Shown: positions 9,501 through 17,673 of the stretch, in pieces
Layout: each line of letters begins with the position of its first letter
How positions within the stretch are numbered: the first letter of the stretch is position 1
Origin: Neolewinella agarilytica
Lineage (GTDB): Bacteria; Bacteroidota; Bacteroidia; Chitinophagales; Saprospiraceae
Direction: 5' to 3'
DNA: 64,000 nt
Assembly: GCF_900110645.1 (NCBI RefSeq)
Contig: NZ_FOFB01000010.1
Span: forward strand, 1 to 64,000
Notes under the pieces: generated by a model
Seen by the model: only the letters and a program-made list of their open reading frames with translations
The model's database searches: none
Told to the model about the DNA's origin: nothing
Made by a program: the position numbers and the translations under genes

Positions 9501-10151
9501 GGAGGAGAAGAGACGGGCTTCGAGCCTGGCTTCCTGGGCATTCTTGGTTTTGATGCCCGACACTACCAACGGCTGGACCGACGCAGTATCCTGGCCGTCC
9601 GCCTGGCGGGATCCACCAATTTCGGCGGTCAGAAGCTGCTGTATTATTTGGGTGGAGCCGACAATAGCCTGATCAATAACTTCAACCAGGGAATCCCGAC
9701 GCCGCAGGGTGAGAACTTCGTCTTCCAGGACCTCGCCAACCCGCTGCGAGGCTTCGACATCAACATTCGTAACGGAGGTACCTACGTACTCAGCAACGCT
9801 GAGCTGCGGGTGCCGGTCTTCAACTACCTTTTCCGGAATCTGCGCTCTCGTCTGCTACGTGATTTCCAGCTCGTTTCCTTCTTCGACGTAGGTACAGCCT
9901 GGTCAGGTTCTGATCCATTTGACGAGGACAATCCCGTCAACATCACCACTTACCCAGACCCTAGTCTGGGGCAATCCGGCCCGGTTTCCGTGCGGGTACG
10001 TCGCTTCCGCGATCCCATCATTTACGGCTATGGCTTCGGCGCCCGCACTACCCTATTCGGATATTATATCCGGGCGGATTATGCCTGGGGTGTTGAAACG
10101 GGAATCCGGCAGAAGGCGAAGCTGCATATTTCCCTGGGGTATGATTTTTAG
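6555..10151 (+). CDS. Outer-membrane protein: degenerate peptidase-MA-like domain, TolB-like propeller, C-terminal beta-barrel
   Basis: 1198 residues from ATG 6555 (MRLSLYFLLSLFSLGVFAQ, a Sec signal peptide); the frame opens a little upstream at a TTG but that would bury the signal. Residues about 30-290 match the layout of peptidase-MA-like domains, but where HExxH is expected the protein has R150-E-A-M-A154, and the later WFAEG motif of the paralogue at 61292 reads WFKSG. Residues about 300-520 hold TolB/WD40-like blades (ISPDGGKIAYVLNE). A Ser/Thr/Ala linker then leads to a long beta-barrel ending HISLGYDF, typical of an outer-membrane strand. Likely an outer-membrane protein with a non-catalytic periplasmic part. 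Substrate unknown. Confidence 0.85.
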   Translation: MRLSLYFLLSLFSLGVFAQTSQVEFGKNRVQYHKDFEDWEKYESDNFITYWYGEGRNLGQSVVQMAEYDFGYIQKMLEHRMNEKVQLIVYRDVTDLKQSNIGSEEVFTLPGNQNLGRSTSYISATQTKFLGNKAFVYFNGDHTDLRRQVREAMASVYIEHMLYGSSVQEVVQNAVLLNLPPWFKSGLIAYLGEDWNTQKDEQLRQLLMGGEYETFKDLASDYPQLAGHSFWHYVSQNYGKPTVSNLLYLTRVNRSVENGFLYILGSNYDNILFNWMEFYRTRYTEDLASRAAISSAEVPIKNKKQLPITDVKISPDGGKIAYVLNEIGRYKVFLQDLATGERTLVHKGGQRNLLQATDYNYPLLDFSPTNQELAILYEYRDRPRLMQYDLNTGKDVTKDLDITLDRVFSMAYIDPGSMVLSASAFGFTDLYTYLPATRASIRITNDFWDDLDAVPVNIRGRRGIVWSSNRIDTELKTARLDTILPIGDYDLWYYDLEAKSGELVQVSDTPLADERQPAVIDGTHFSYLSDASGVYNRYQAHLEEYIDHYEQTIYLNDGSEITLHADSTMEKLDTAVVDSIVVFPIIKERAVVEAVTNVQANIERQSSSRKLPKGVELYLADRGQLVRTFTFDTTQNVRLAPTAFRRESYRAAGQAVPSFTSAGSSTNGTGNGNLIAPNKVNPNASTSAEDNAYLFQTRFEDFVTPPDPSEDNILLKEPTTATAAPTPAAADTTGTRPNLTVVAPPKSRNVRRAVNKLLKGERPIAELNRNYKFNFARITPYRLTFRVNYVKTEADNDPLFAGLNNFSANPNGFTQQPLGILFKGNIMDLFEDYSITGGVRIPTSFNGTEYFVTYENRKRRLDRIFSVYRRNRRLENGFFNALRPNQPRLIEENTLLAQYGVRYPLDVFRSLRATATVRRDRVQTLPTELAALQEGAESEARVGARLEYVFDNTLNLATNLRVGTRYKVYTDFYKSFNISFSEGGEETGFEPGFLGILGFDARHYQRLDRRSILAVRLAGSTNFGGQKLLYYLGGADNSLINNFNQGIPTPQGENFVFQDLANPLRGFDINIRNGGTYVLSNAELRVPVFNYLFRNLRSRLLRDFQLVSFFDVGTAWSGSDPFDEDNPVNITTYPDPSLGQSGPVSVRVRRFRDPIIYGYGFGARTTLFGYYIRADYAWGVETGIRQKAKLHISLGYDF

Positions 10152-10179
10152 GTGGGATACAGGATTGAAATCATTGTTA

Positions 10180-10209
10180 TTGTAGAGACAGGTCATGCCC
10201 TGTCTACAA
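10180..10209. terminator. Hairpin between convergent genes
   Basis: TTGTAGA(GA)CAGG pairs with CCTGTCTACAA around TCATGC. It lies between the converging ends of the propeller gene and the DUF3089 gene and overlaps the latter's stop. The arms match the GTAGAGACAGG hairpin at 38754. Confidence 0.55.
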
Positions 10210-11253
10210 CCGCGCAAACGCCCCTACCCGATCCACTGCATTCTCCCGGACGTTCATCCAGAACAGGTTATAATCGCCGATGTGGTAGTTTTTGGTCCTG
10301 AAGAAGATATCGCCAAAAAACTTGGGTTTATTGGTAAACAGCCCGTCGCCACGGATTTCTGCCCAGACGAGTTCCGGGAGTAAGCCAGCATCGTAGTTAT
10401 ACAGAACGCCTCCCCGGTTGAGGCTGGCGGGTGCCCGGCCTTCCTGAGTGGTCCAGGTGAGAGGGTTGACGACGGCAATGTCCGGCACCGTATCCCGGTA
10501 GCCTTCCTTGGGAACAAAGTCTTCGCGGTAGGTGCGCCAGCTGACGAAGCAGCCCGTCTGCTGCGGGCTTTCACAAACGGGGATACTGCGGTAAGCCTCC
10601 CGGGAGACGGGCATCCCTACGAGGTAGGCGGCCACCAGCTGATCTTTCAGCGGCTGCCCATCAAAGCGATCGGCGAGTAAGCGTTTAGCGTGGGTCGTCC
10701 CCTGGCTGTGGCTGGCGATGATGATGGGCCGCCCTCGATTATAAGTTGACAGGTAATAATCGAAAGCCGCCAACACGTCCTGATAGGCCGTGTCCAGTGC
10801 CCGTTCGGACACTTCCCTCCCTTCGGGGTAAAACACTTTGATATTGGCCTGCCGATAGCGTGGGGCATAGATCCGCCCGGCGGCGTTGAAAATGCTGGCG
10901 TGGTTGGGCAGCACGAAGTCGTCCACGGTCTCGTTTACCTTTTCGTCGGCCAGGTTCGCGTTCCACAGCTCGTTTCCGCGGTGGGTTTTAGAGTAGACCG
11001 TGGGGTGAAGGTAGAAGACATCCGCCGTGGCGGTCAGCTGCCCGTCGGCCAGAGTATCTCCGGGGGTGCGGTCGGCACCGTCGTTTGTGGTGGGCAGGGC
11101 GGCCCAGTTTTTCACTTCGGAATAGTCCGGGGCGGAAGGCACCGGGAAATTGTTTCCGGCAGGCAGTTCGGGGATACCAGCGCAGGCAGCCATCAGAACA
11201 GAAAGTAGTAGTCCGGCAAAGAGGCCGTGGTGGGGTACAGTTTTTTTGTGCAT
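10204..11253 (-). CDS. DUF3089-type alpha/beta hydrolase lipoprotein
   Basis: 349 residues starting at MHKKTVPHHG (11253). The signal peptide ends in a lipobox, LLSVLMAAC, so the mature protein should be a membrane-anchored lipoprotein. The nucleophile elbow IIIASHSQGT, preceded by LAAFDYYLSTYNRGRP and by DVFYLHPTVYS, is the DUF3089 pattern. Enzymatic role unknown; esterase or lipase-like activity is a family-level guess. The frame stays open upstream to 11364, but that stretch encodes no signal sequence and contains the dispersed 20-bp word, so the lipoprotein start is chosen. Confidence 0.85.
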   Translation of the reverse strand: MHKKTVPHHGLFAGLLLSVLMAACAGIPELPAGNNFPVPSAPDYSEVKNWAALPTTNDGADRTPGDTLADGQLTATADVFYLHPTVYSKTHRGNELWNANLADEKVNETVDDFVLPNHASIFNAAGRIYAPRYRQANIKVFYPEGREVSERALDTAYQDVLAAFDYYLSTYNRGRPIIIASHSQGTTHAKRLLADRFDGQPLKDQLVAAYLVGMPVSREAYRSIPVCESPQQTGCFVSWRTYREDFVPKEGYRDTVPDIAVVNPLTWTTQEGRAPASLNRGGVLYNYDAGLLPELVWAEIRGDGLFTNKPKFFGDIFFRTKNYHIGDYNLFWMNVRENAVDRVGAFARL

Positions 11254-11290
11254 ACACAGACCCAAACGGGATCGGGAGGAGAAATGTTGG

Positions 11291-11310
11291 GGGGCGCGGA
11301 CGCGGGTGCA
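11291..11310 (-). repeat. Dispersed 20-bp word, upstream copy
   Basis: Minus strand reads TGCACCCGCGTCCGCGCCCC, about 40 nt upstream of the DUF3089 lipoprotein start, oriented toward the gene. Confidence 0.75.
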
Positions 11311-11533
11311 ATGGGGGAAGAAACGGAGCAACGTTGGGTCGCAGGAGAGTATCGTACAAACCATATTAATAGATGGGCGGCGAGATTATTCAACCACTCA
11401 TCTTGCAGGTAAAAGATGGTTCTGTACAATCTGGCAGCAGCAAAAAACGGAACACCAATCCTACTCGCCGCTAAATGCCGTTTTCTGCTACAACAAGCCC
11501 GGATTTAGCTACACCCCTCCTTTTTTAAGCCTT

Positions 11534-11541
11534 TACTTTTG
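11534..11541 (+). promoter_or_regulatory. Promoter -7 box (TACTTTTG) for the SDR gene
   Basis: TACTTTTG is an exact TAnnTTTG match 28 nt before ATG 11569. It lies across the alternative in-frame ATG at 11539, which supports the later start. Confidence 0.6.
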
Positions 11542-11568
11542 TTCCATCACTTAATTAAAAAAGGAATC

Positions 11569-12435
11569 ATGAATTTATCAGGAAAAGTAGCGATCGTAAC
11601 GGGTTCTAATACCGGTATAGGGTACGAAACGGCATTGGACCTATACCAGAAAGGAGCAAGGGTTTACGTTGCTTGTCGGAATGAAGAGAAAGCATTAGAC
11701 GCCATAGCAAGGATGAAGACGCGGGGCGGAACGGGTGAACTTATATTTGGTCGTTTGGATTTGGCAAGTCTACGTTCCGTTAAAGAATTTGCCGGCGAGG
11801 TAATCGGAACAGAAGCAAGGCTTGATTACTTGGTCAACAACGCAGGAATTATGATACCACCTCCCTCAAAAACAGAAGACGGTTTTGAAATCCAGTTCGG
11901 GGTGAATTTCATTGGGCATTTTGCTCTTACCGGTCATTTGTTTAATCTGTTGGAAACAACACAGGGCTCTAGAGTAGTTACCTTAAGCAGCATAGCGCAT
12001 AGAAATTCCGCAATTGACTTCGACAATTTCCGATTAGAAAAAGAGTACAACCATTGGAGAGAATACGGACAAAGCAAACTGGCTGATATCATTTTTGCAC
12101 TTGAATTTGACAAGAGGCTAAAAAGCAATGGTTACCAAATTAAATCTCTGGCAGCACACCCTGGTTTCAGCAAAACAGATTTGCAGAAAAACATGGACAA
12201 GGACACACTTGCTTCGCTTGATTTAATGACCGCTCAGGAAGGCGCTCAACCGACGCTTGCGGCTTGCTTGCGAGAGAATGCAGAAGGGGGACAATACTGG
12301 GGTCCTGACGGACCCAACGAACAAAAGGGCAAGCCCGCCTTGGCGAAAATTGATAAAGCGGCTTTAAACCAGGAACTTAACGCCAAACTATGGAATTGGG
12401 CCAGGGAAGCTACAGCGGCTAACTTCCCTTTCTAA
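11569..12435 (+). CDS. Short-chain dehydrogenase/reductase
   Basis: 288 residues beginning MNLSGKVAIVTGSNTGIGYE, preceded by AAAAAGGA as a ribosome binding site. The classic SDR features are present: TGSNTGIG cofactor loop, LDYLVNNAGIM, the catalytic Ser in VTLSSIAH, and YGQSK (Tyr-x3-Lys). It most resembles the retinol-dehydrogenase-like branch; the substrate cannot be read from the sequence. Base composition is visibly richer in A+T than in flanking genes. The AraC-type regulator starts 44 bp downstream on the same strand, which suggests a small acquired module. Confidence 0.92.
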   Translation: MNLSGKVAIVTGSNTGIGYETALDLYQKGARVYVACRNEEKALDAIARMKTRGGTGELIFGRLDLASLRSVKEFAGEVIGTEARLDYLVNNAGIMIPPPSKTEDGFEIQFGVNFIGHFALTGHLFNLLETTQGSRVVTLSSIAHRNSAIDFDNFRLEKEYNHWREYGQSKLADIIFALEFDKRLKSNGYQIKSLAAHPGFSKTDLQKNMDKDTLASLDLMTAQEGAQPTLAACLRENAEGGQYWGPDGPNEQKGKPALAKIDKAALNQELNAKLWNWAREATAANFPF

Positions 12436-12479
12436 ACAAGCTACGCCATAAGGCCTCACGGTTCTTTAAATCCTGAAAC

Positions 12480-13403
12480 ATGCCCTCTTTGAGTCCAACA
12501 AGGTTAAAAACCATCAGTGACCTGCACCGGTACAACAATATCGCTCCGCCAGAGCATCCTTTGATCAGCTTAATAGATTACAGCCAAATCAACCCTGCTC
12601 CGGAGAACAATGTGTTGAAGTGGGTGCAACAGTTTTATTCAATTTCCATAAAACGAGATGTAGTTGGCAAATACCGATATGGTCAGCAATCATACGATTT
12701 TGATGAAGGGTTAATGACCTTTTTTTCTCCTGAGCAGCTTGTTTCAGTACAGTTGACCGAGGATGACGCAACGAGCAATCCATCTGGTTGGATTCTGGCC
12801 ATTCACCCTGATTTTTTGTTTGGAACCTCGCTGGCAACAAGCATCAAAAAGTATTCATTCTTAAAGTACTCCGTTCGGGAGGCACTTTTTCTGTCAGAGA
12901 AAGAAGAGACCGTAATTAATGAAATACTTCAAAACATACAGACGGAATACCAGAGTAACATTGACCAGTTCAGTCAACAAATAATCATCAATCAGCTGGA
13001 ACTGTTGCTCAGCTATGCGGAGCGGTTTTATCAACGGCAATTTTTAACCCGGAAAGTTTCTAATCACCAGATATTAGACCAACTGGAGCAGCTTTTAGAA
13101 GATTACTTCAGTCAGGATGATGCGATAGTTAATGGACTACCATCCGTTCAGGAAATGGCCCAAAACCTGAACCTTACGCCGGATTACTTAAGCAGCATGC
13201 TAAAGAGCTTAACGGGGCAGACAACCCAACAACATATCCATCAGAAATTAATAGAAAAAGCCAAGGTACAATTGTCAACGACCAATTTATCCGTGGGTGA
13301 GATTGCCTACGGGCTGGGGTTTGAACATCCACAATCCTTCAGTAAATTATTCAAATCCAAGACCCGGCAAACACCCATAGAGTTTCGTACTTCGTTTAAT
13401 TAG
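12480..13403 (+). CDS. AraC-family transcriptional regulator
   Basis: 307 residues. The C-terminal third carries the two helix-turn-helix units of the family: MAQNLNLTPDYLSSMLKSLTG and IAYGLGFEHPQSFSKLFKSK, ending TPIEF. The N-terminal part is a ligand- or dimerisation-type domain without a recognisable binding signature. Relatives often sit next to, and control, an oxidoreductase gene; here the SDR lies 44 bp upstream on the same strand. AT-rich like its partner. Confidence 0.92.
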   Translation: MPSLSPTRLKTISDLHRYNNIAPPEHPLISLIDYSQINPAPENNVLKWVQQFYSISIKRDVVGKYRYGQQSYDFDEGLMTFFSPEQLVSVQLTEDDATSNPSGWILAIHPDFLFGTSLATSIKKYSFLKYSVREALFLSEKEETVINEILQNIQTEYQSNIDQFSQQIIINQLELLLSYAERFYQRQFLTRKVSNHQILDQLEQLLEDYFSQDDAIVNGLPSVQEMAQNLNLTPDYLSSMLKSLTGQTTQQHIHQKLIEKAKVQLSTTNLSVGEIAYGLGFEHPQSFSKLFKSKTRQTPIEFRTSFN

Positions 13404-13466
13404 AAGTGCGCATACGGAGCAACAGTACACAAATGGCTGTTACTGGCTATTCTAAAGCTTCAAGCA

Positions 13467-14714
13467 TTAGCTCACCACTTCCCCCAGAATTTTCACCGCC
13501 CGACTTACCTCCTCCTCCAAAGCATACAAAGGAGCCGGCGCCATCCGCAGCACCCCACCCGCGCTGCCGGCGAGGTTATCCTCCCGGTAGTCAACAATGA
13601 GGCCGGCGGCGGAGAGTTGCTGTTCCAGTTCCGGCCGGTGGCCGGGCACGTAAACGGAAAGCTGAGCGCCGCGGGCTTCCGGATCGGCGGGGGTGAGGAT
13701 CTCCAGGCCGGGCAGCTCGCTCAGGCCGGCGTAAAGGTCGGCCGTCAGCGCCAGGGAGCGTTGGCGGAGGGCCTTCATGCCGCCCGCTTCTTCAAACAGT
13801 GGCAGCGAGGCCAGCAAGGGTGCCATGCCCAGCACGGGAATAGTAGAGACTTGCCAGCCAGCCGCACCGTGTTCGGGGCGGAAGGTCCGCCGCATCTGAA
13901 AGCGGTCACTTTCTCGGTGGCCCCACCAGCCGGCGAAGCGGGGCAGGGTTTCGTCTTCAGCGTGGCGCTCGTGGACGAAAAGTCCACCCGGAGCCCCGGG
14001 TCCGCCGTTCAGGTATTTGTAGGAGCACCAGACGGCGAAGTCTGGCCCCCAATCGTGCAGCTGCAGTGGTACGTTGCCCACTGCATGCGCCAGGTCAAAG
14101 CCCACCTTAGCACCAGCGGCATGGCCGGCGGCAGCGATCGCCTTCAGGTCGAAGAACTGACCGGTGTAGTAATGAACGCCGGTCCAGAGGACGAGCGCAA
14201 GCTCGTCGCCCGTCTTCTCGATGGTGGAAACGATGTCTTCCGTCCGGATGCTATGCTCTCCCTCCCTGGGGGCAATTTCAATCAGGTCGGCCTCCGGATC
14301 CAGCCCATGAAAGCGGAGCTGACTGATAATGGCGTGTTGGTCGCTGGGGAAGGCCCCGGCTTCCATGATTACCTTGCGGCGTTTTCCCGCGGGGCGGAAG
14401 AAAGAGACCATCAGCAGGTGGAGGTTGACCGTCAGGGCGTTGGCGACCGTCACCTCAGCCGGCCGGGCACCGACGATGCCGCCCAGCGCGCCTTCGGCGC
14501 GGCGGTGGAAGCCGAGCCAGCCACCTTCGGGGCCGTTCCACCAACCCTCCACGGCGCGCACGCGCCAGCTTTCCATCTCCGTAGCCAGGCGCTCCGCCGC
14601 CGCCAACGGCTGCGGGCCAAGGCTGTTGCCACAGAGGTAAATCTTGTTTTCGGGGAGGTGGAAGTGGTGGCGGAGATGGCTGATGACTGGTTGATTTAAA
14701 AAACCTCTCCCCAA
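13467..14714 (-). CDS. kynU: Kynureninase
   Basis: 415 residues with strong kynureninase features: FHLPENKIYLCGNSLGPQP at the N-terminus, VTVANALTVNLHLL, DLAHAVGN, the PLP-lysine motif CSYKYLNGGPGA, and HRESDRFQM. The enzyme cleaves L-kynurenine to anthranilate and alanine in tryptophan breakdown. The N-terminus is a little short: residues before FHLPEN are MGRGFLNQPVISHLRHH, and the only start I find is a TTG inside a CCTCTCC-type inverted repeat. Either this TTG is used or the original 5' end was replaced by the repeat. Confidence 0.93.
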   Translation of the reverse strand: MGRGFLNQPVISHLRHHFHLPENKIYLCGNSLGPQPLAAAERLATEMESWRVRAVEGWWNGPEGGWLGFHRRAEGALGGIVGARPAEVTVANALTVNLHLLMVSFFRPAGKRRKVIMEAGAFPSDQHAIISQLRFHGLDPEADLIEIAPREGEHSIRTEDIVSTIEKTGDELALVLWTGVHYYTGQFFDLKAIAAAGHAAGAKVGFDLAHAVGNVPLQLHDWGPDFAVWCSYKYLNGGPGAPGGLFVHERHAEDETLPRFAGWWGHRESDRFQMRRTFRPEHGAAGWQVSTIPVLGMAPLLASLPLFEEAGGMKALRQRSLALTADLYAGLSELPGLEILTPADPEARGAQLSVYVPGHRPELEQQLSAAGLIVDYREDNLAGSAGGVLRMAPAPLYALEEEVSRAVKILGEVVS

Positions 14715-14778
14715 CCCCTCTCCGGTACTTCTCGCCTACGGCTCGACGGAGAGGGGCTTGGGAAAACGCTTCGCGTTT
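14700..14778. repeat. Double hairpin at the 5' end of kynU
   Basis: CCCAACCCCTCTCCG pairs with CGGAGAGGGGCTTGGG across a 23-nt loop, followed by AAAACGC-TTC-GCGTTTT. The first arm contains the putative TTG start of kynU. The second hairpin resembles the last unit of the array at 26031. Confidence 0.7.
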
Positions 14779-14824
14779 TTAGTTAGTTGCTGGTGGTGAA
14801 ACATGGCTCTTTAAAGCCTCACAT

Positions 14825-14844
14825 TGCACCTGCGGCTGCGCCCA
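14825..14844 (+). repeat. Dispersed 20-bp word, intergenic copy
   Basis: TGCACCTGCGGCTGCGCCCA, two substitutions from the consensus, between kynU and the inverted-repeat element at 14884. Confidence 0.7.
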
Positions 14845-14883
14845 AAATACGTTACAGAATTGGTTGTGACGTTTCCAATCGGT

Positions 14884-15012
14884 TGGTCGAGACGCTATGC
14901 GTTGAGCCGGGCAAAAGGAACGAAAGCGATTTTGACCGTAGATGAGCTCCCAGGCATACACGCTCCAAGGGCCTTTGGCCCCGTTCGCAATCGACGCATA
15001 GCGTCTCAACCA
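14884..15012. repeat. 129-bp inverted-repeat element, copy 1
   Basis: Bounded by TGGTCGAGACGCTATGCGTT and TCGACGCATAGCGTCTCAAC in inverted orientation. Its interior, read on the minus strand (GCGAACGGGGCCAAAGGC, GGAGCGTGTA), matches copy 2 at 21062 in the opposite orientation. No coding potential; it ends 2 bp before the stop codon of the DUF58 gene. Confidence 0.75.
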
Positions 15013-15014
15013 GA

Positions 15015-16367
15015 CTACACCAGCCCCCGTCGCTTCAGCTCCAGGTACTGATTAATCACGTCCCCCGTCAGATTTTCCGGCCGCGTCAGCACTACCTTGA
15101 TGCCGTTCTGCCGTAAGCGGGCGGCCATGAGACTGCGCTGCACGAGATGGCGGCGGGCGGTTGATTTCAGATACACGTCTTCTACTTCAGTTGTGGGCTC
15201 TTCGAGTAATTCTGCTACCTCCGTGTTTTCGAAAAGGATGACGACCAGCTGGTGTGATTTGCTGATCCGCCGCAGTCCGGGCAGTACCCTGTCCAGGGCA
15301 TAATTACTCTCAAAATTGGTGAAGAGAATAATGAGGCTCCGGCCGCCCAACAGCTTCCGACTCGCATAATAGAGCAGGTCGTAGTTACTCTCCATCTGCC
15401 TGTCTTGCTGGCGGTAGAGTGCTTCCATAATCCGGCGCAAATGATCCGGCTTGCTGTCCGCCGGCAGCACCGTTCCGATCTTATCGGAGAAGGTCAACAG
15501 CCCCGCACGGTCCTGCCGTTTCAGGATCACGTTGCTCAGTGCCAGGGTACTGTTGATGGCATAGTCCAGCAGGCTCAGGCCGTTAAAGGGCATCAGCATC
15601 GTGCGGCCCTTATCGATACAGCAAAAAACGCGCTGGGCGCGTTCGTCTTCGTATTGATTGACCATCAGCTGGTTCTGCCGGCCGGTAGCTTTCCAGTTGA
15701 TGCTGCGAAAATCATCCCCGAGGACATATTCTTTGATCTGATCGAATTCGTAGCTCTTGGCCAGCCGGCGCATCCGTTTACGGCCTTCGGCGGGTACGGT
15801 CGTTTTTGCCTTAAGCGCAAACTCCTGCATCTGGATAATACTCGGGTAAACGGGCACCGTTTCCGCAGCGGGGAACTCCAGCCGGCGTTCGGCCAGTTGC
15901 CAGTCGGTCGCCAGGAAGAGATTGATGTTTCCAAAGCTGTATTCTCCCCGCGTCATGGGCCGGATGGGGTAGCTCAGTTCTTTGTCTGACTGCGGCTCCA
16001 GCTCAAAGGCAATCCTATGGTCGCGCACCTGCAGGTCGACCGGCAATTCATCGGTAAGCGTTGCGCTGATTTTTTTGTCTCCGGTGTTATGCAGTTGTAT
16101 CCGGACCTTCATCACGTCGCTCAGTGACAAAACCTTGGGGGTGCGTCGCGTTGCGGTCACCTTTCCGGATAATCCGTAGAGCAGGTAAATGTCGTAAAAG
16201 AGGGCCGCAATCAGGGCAATCAAGCCAAGGATCGCCAGGTAGAAAAGCGGCCTCCACCAAAAACCCATTGCTGACAATACCACTACTGCCGCCAGCCCCA
16301 TGAAGAAGCGGTTCCCCAGGTAGAGGTAGCGGATATGATCGTAGAGGGCTTTTAACTGCGGTGGCAT
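15015..16367 (-). CDS. DUF58 (vWA-like) membrane protein
   Basis: 450 residues from MPPQLKALYDHIRYLY (16367). Two N-terminal membrane helices (about residues 17-60) are followed by a beta-sandwich region and the DUF58 signature SYEFDQIKEYVLGDDFRSINWKATGR near the middle. Later LLTFSDKIGTVLP and SLIILFTNFES fit the vWA-like fold. DUF58 proteins are usually encoded beside MoxR ATPases; no moxR gene is visible next to this one. The frame is open upstream to 16592 but that part covers repetitive spacer sequence, so the internal ATG is chosen. Confidence 0.88.
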   Translation of the reverse strand: MPPQLKALYDHIRYLYLGNRFFMGLAAVVVLSAMGFWWRPLFYLAILGLIALIAALFYDIYLLYGLSGKVTATRRTPKVLSLSDVMKVRIQLHNTGDKKISATLTDELPVDLQVRDHRIAFELEPQSDKELSYPIRPMTRGEYSFGNINLFLATDWQLAERRLEFPAAETVPVYPSIIQMQEFALKAKTTVPAEGRKRMRRLAKSYEFDQIKEYVLGDDFRSINWKATGRQNQLMVNQYEDERAQRVFCCIDKGRTMLMPFNGLSLLDYAINSTLALSNVILKRQDRAGLLTFSDKIGTVLPADSKPDHLRRIMEALYRQQDRQMESNYDLLYYASRKLLGGRSLIILFTNFESNYALDRVLPGLRRISKSHQLVVILFENTEVAELLEEPTTEVEDVYLKSTARRHLVQRSLMAARLRQNGIKVVLTRPENLTGDVINQYLELKRRGLV

Positions 16368-16652
16368 GGTAGGGCTAAGATAGTTTAATAGTGGGATAGA
16401 TTGATAGTAATGATAGTTTGATAGTAGCTCCCGCGAGGGAAAGGCGGGAGCGCTATACGCAGGTGCAAGGGGAGGGAATATTAAAGCAGGGTACCGGAGC
16501 CACTCCCACTGCCCCAAATCATTCAGTGGGTTGGGGCGCCTGGATGCTCTCCCGTCGCTTCGCGTTTCTACTAAATCTGCCGACAGTTTCAAGGGGGCTC
16601 TAAGCGTCCTGAAAGGACCTGAGAGCGTGCCGGCGGCTACCTAAGCAGAGCC
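16368..16652. other. Repeat-rich spacer between hemF and the DUF58 gene
   Basis: Holds GATAGT-type simple repeats (16380-16426), a GCTCCCGC/GCGGGAGC hairpin around 16428-16452 and a truncated copy of the 20-bp word (GCGCTATACGCAGGTGCA, 16449-16466). No gene seen. Confidence 0.5.
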
Positions 16653-17555
16653 CTACCCTTCCAACCAATCCTTCCCCTTCACCAGCCCCGCCAGCGTTTC
16701 CGCCTCGCGGCTTCCGGGCACTGTTTTAAAGTCATACTCCCACCCCGCCAGCGGCGGGAGGCTCATGAGGATGGACTCGGTGCGGCCGTTGGTGGTCAGG
16801 CCGAACTTTGTGCCCCGGTCCCAGACCAGGTTAAACTCCACGTAGCGCCCCCGGCGAATCTTCTGCCAGTGAGCCTCTTCTTCGCTTACGGCCTGGTCTT
16901 TATTTTGCTCCAACAGGGCCAGGTAGGTCGGTACGAAAGTGCGACCAACGGCGGCGGTGAAGTCGAAGAGCGTCCGCTTGTCCTTACCTTCCGTAGCGGG
17001 CTCCAGGCGGTCGAAAAAGATGCCGCCTACGCCCCGGGTCTCCTGGCGGTGGGGGATGTAGAAGTAATCGTCCGCCCACTCCTTAAAGCGGGGGTAATAG
17101 CTTGGGTCGAAATCGTCGCAGGTATTCTTCAGTTGCTGGTGAAAGAAGGCGGCTTGCTCCGGGACGAGGTAGTGCGGCGTCAGGTCAATCCCGCCACCAA
17201 ACCAAAAGCGCCCGCCGTCGAGCTCGAAGTAGCGTACGTTCATGTGGATGATCGGCACGTGGACGTTCTTCGGGTGCAGCACAATACTGACGCCGGTAGC
17301 ATAGAAGCTCGTCGCTCCGGAATCCAGCTTCAGGCTTTTGGCTGCTGCTGCGGGCAGGTCGCCGTGCACGGCACTGAAATTCACACCGCCTTTCTCGATG
17401 TGGTTGCCGGAGAGGACGCGGGCCCGGCCTCCGCCCCCTCCGGGGCGGTCCCAGCTATCCTCCCGGAAGGCGCCGCCATCGGCGGCGCTGAGGGAGGCGC
17501 AGATCTCATCCTGAAGAGACTGGAAGAAGGTGGTGATTTCTTTGCGGGAAGGCAT
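16653..17555 (-). CDS. hemF: Oxygen-dependent coproporphyrinogen III oxidase
   Basis: 300 residues from MPSRKEITTFFQSLQ, the normal HemF length. Diagnostic stretches are present: GGGGGRARVL, GVSIVLHPKNVHVPIIHMNVRYFE, FWFGGGIDLTP, RGVGGIFFD, and RRGRYVEFNLVWDRGTKFGL near the C-terminus. The enzyme oxidatively decarboxylates coproporphyrinogen III to protoporphyrinogen IX in heme synthesis and needs oxygen, indicating an aerobic organism. A longer in-frame N-terminus (to 17609) would be translated from the GCTACCGCA repeat and is rejected. hemA is at 57784, far away. Confidence 0.95.
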   Translation of the reverse strand: MPSRKEITTFFQSLQDEICASLSAADGGAFREDSWDRPGGGGGRARVLSGNHIEKGGVNFSAVHGDLPAAAAKSLKLDSGATSFYATGVSIVLHPKNVHVPIIHMNVRYFELDGGRFWFGGGIDLTPHYLVPEQAAFFHQQLKNTCDDFDPSYYPRFKEWADDYFYIPHRQETRGVGGIFFDRLEPATEGKDKRTLFDFTAAVGRTFVPTYLALLEQNKDQAVSEEEAHWQKIRRGRYVEFNLVWDRGTKFGLTTNGRTESILMSLPPLAGWEYDFKTVPGSREAETLAGLVKGKDWLEG

Positions 17556-17583
17556 TTTAGTATTTTGGTCCGTTAGTATTTTG

Positions 17584-17665
17584 GGGCTACCGCATTTTAT
17601 AGGCGGCAAGGTGTTAGAGGCTACCGCATTTTGGAGGCGGGAGAGCTACCGCACCTTGGAGAATG
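17584..17665. repeat. GCTACCGCA..TTGGAGGCG repeat, three tandem degenerate copies
   Basis: Three units at about 17584, 17616 and 17644, each GCTACCGCA followed by a TTTTGGAGGCGG-like tail of varying quality. The same word recurs at 30996, 56532 and 59407. Confidence 0.6.
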
Positions 17666-17673
17666 GGGAAGTA

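Noticed and set aside
13617-14699. A 360-aa plus-strand frame over kynU
   Set aside because: Antisense shadow of kynureninase with no recognisable protein features.
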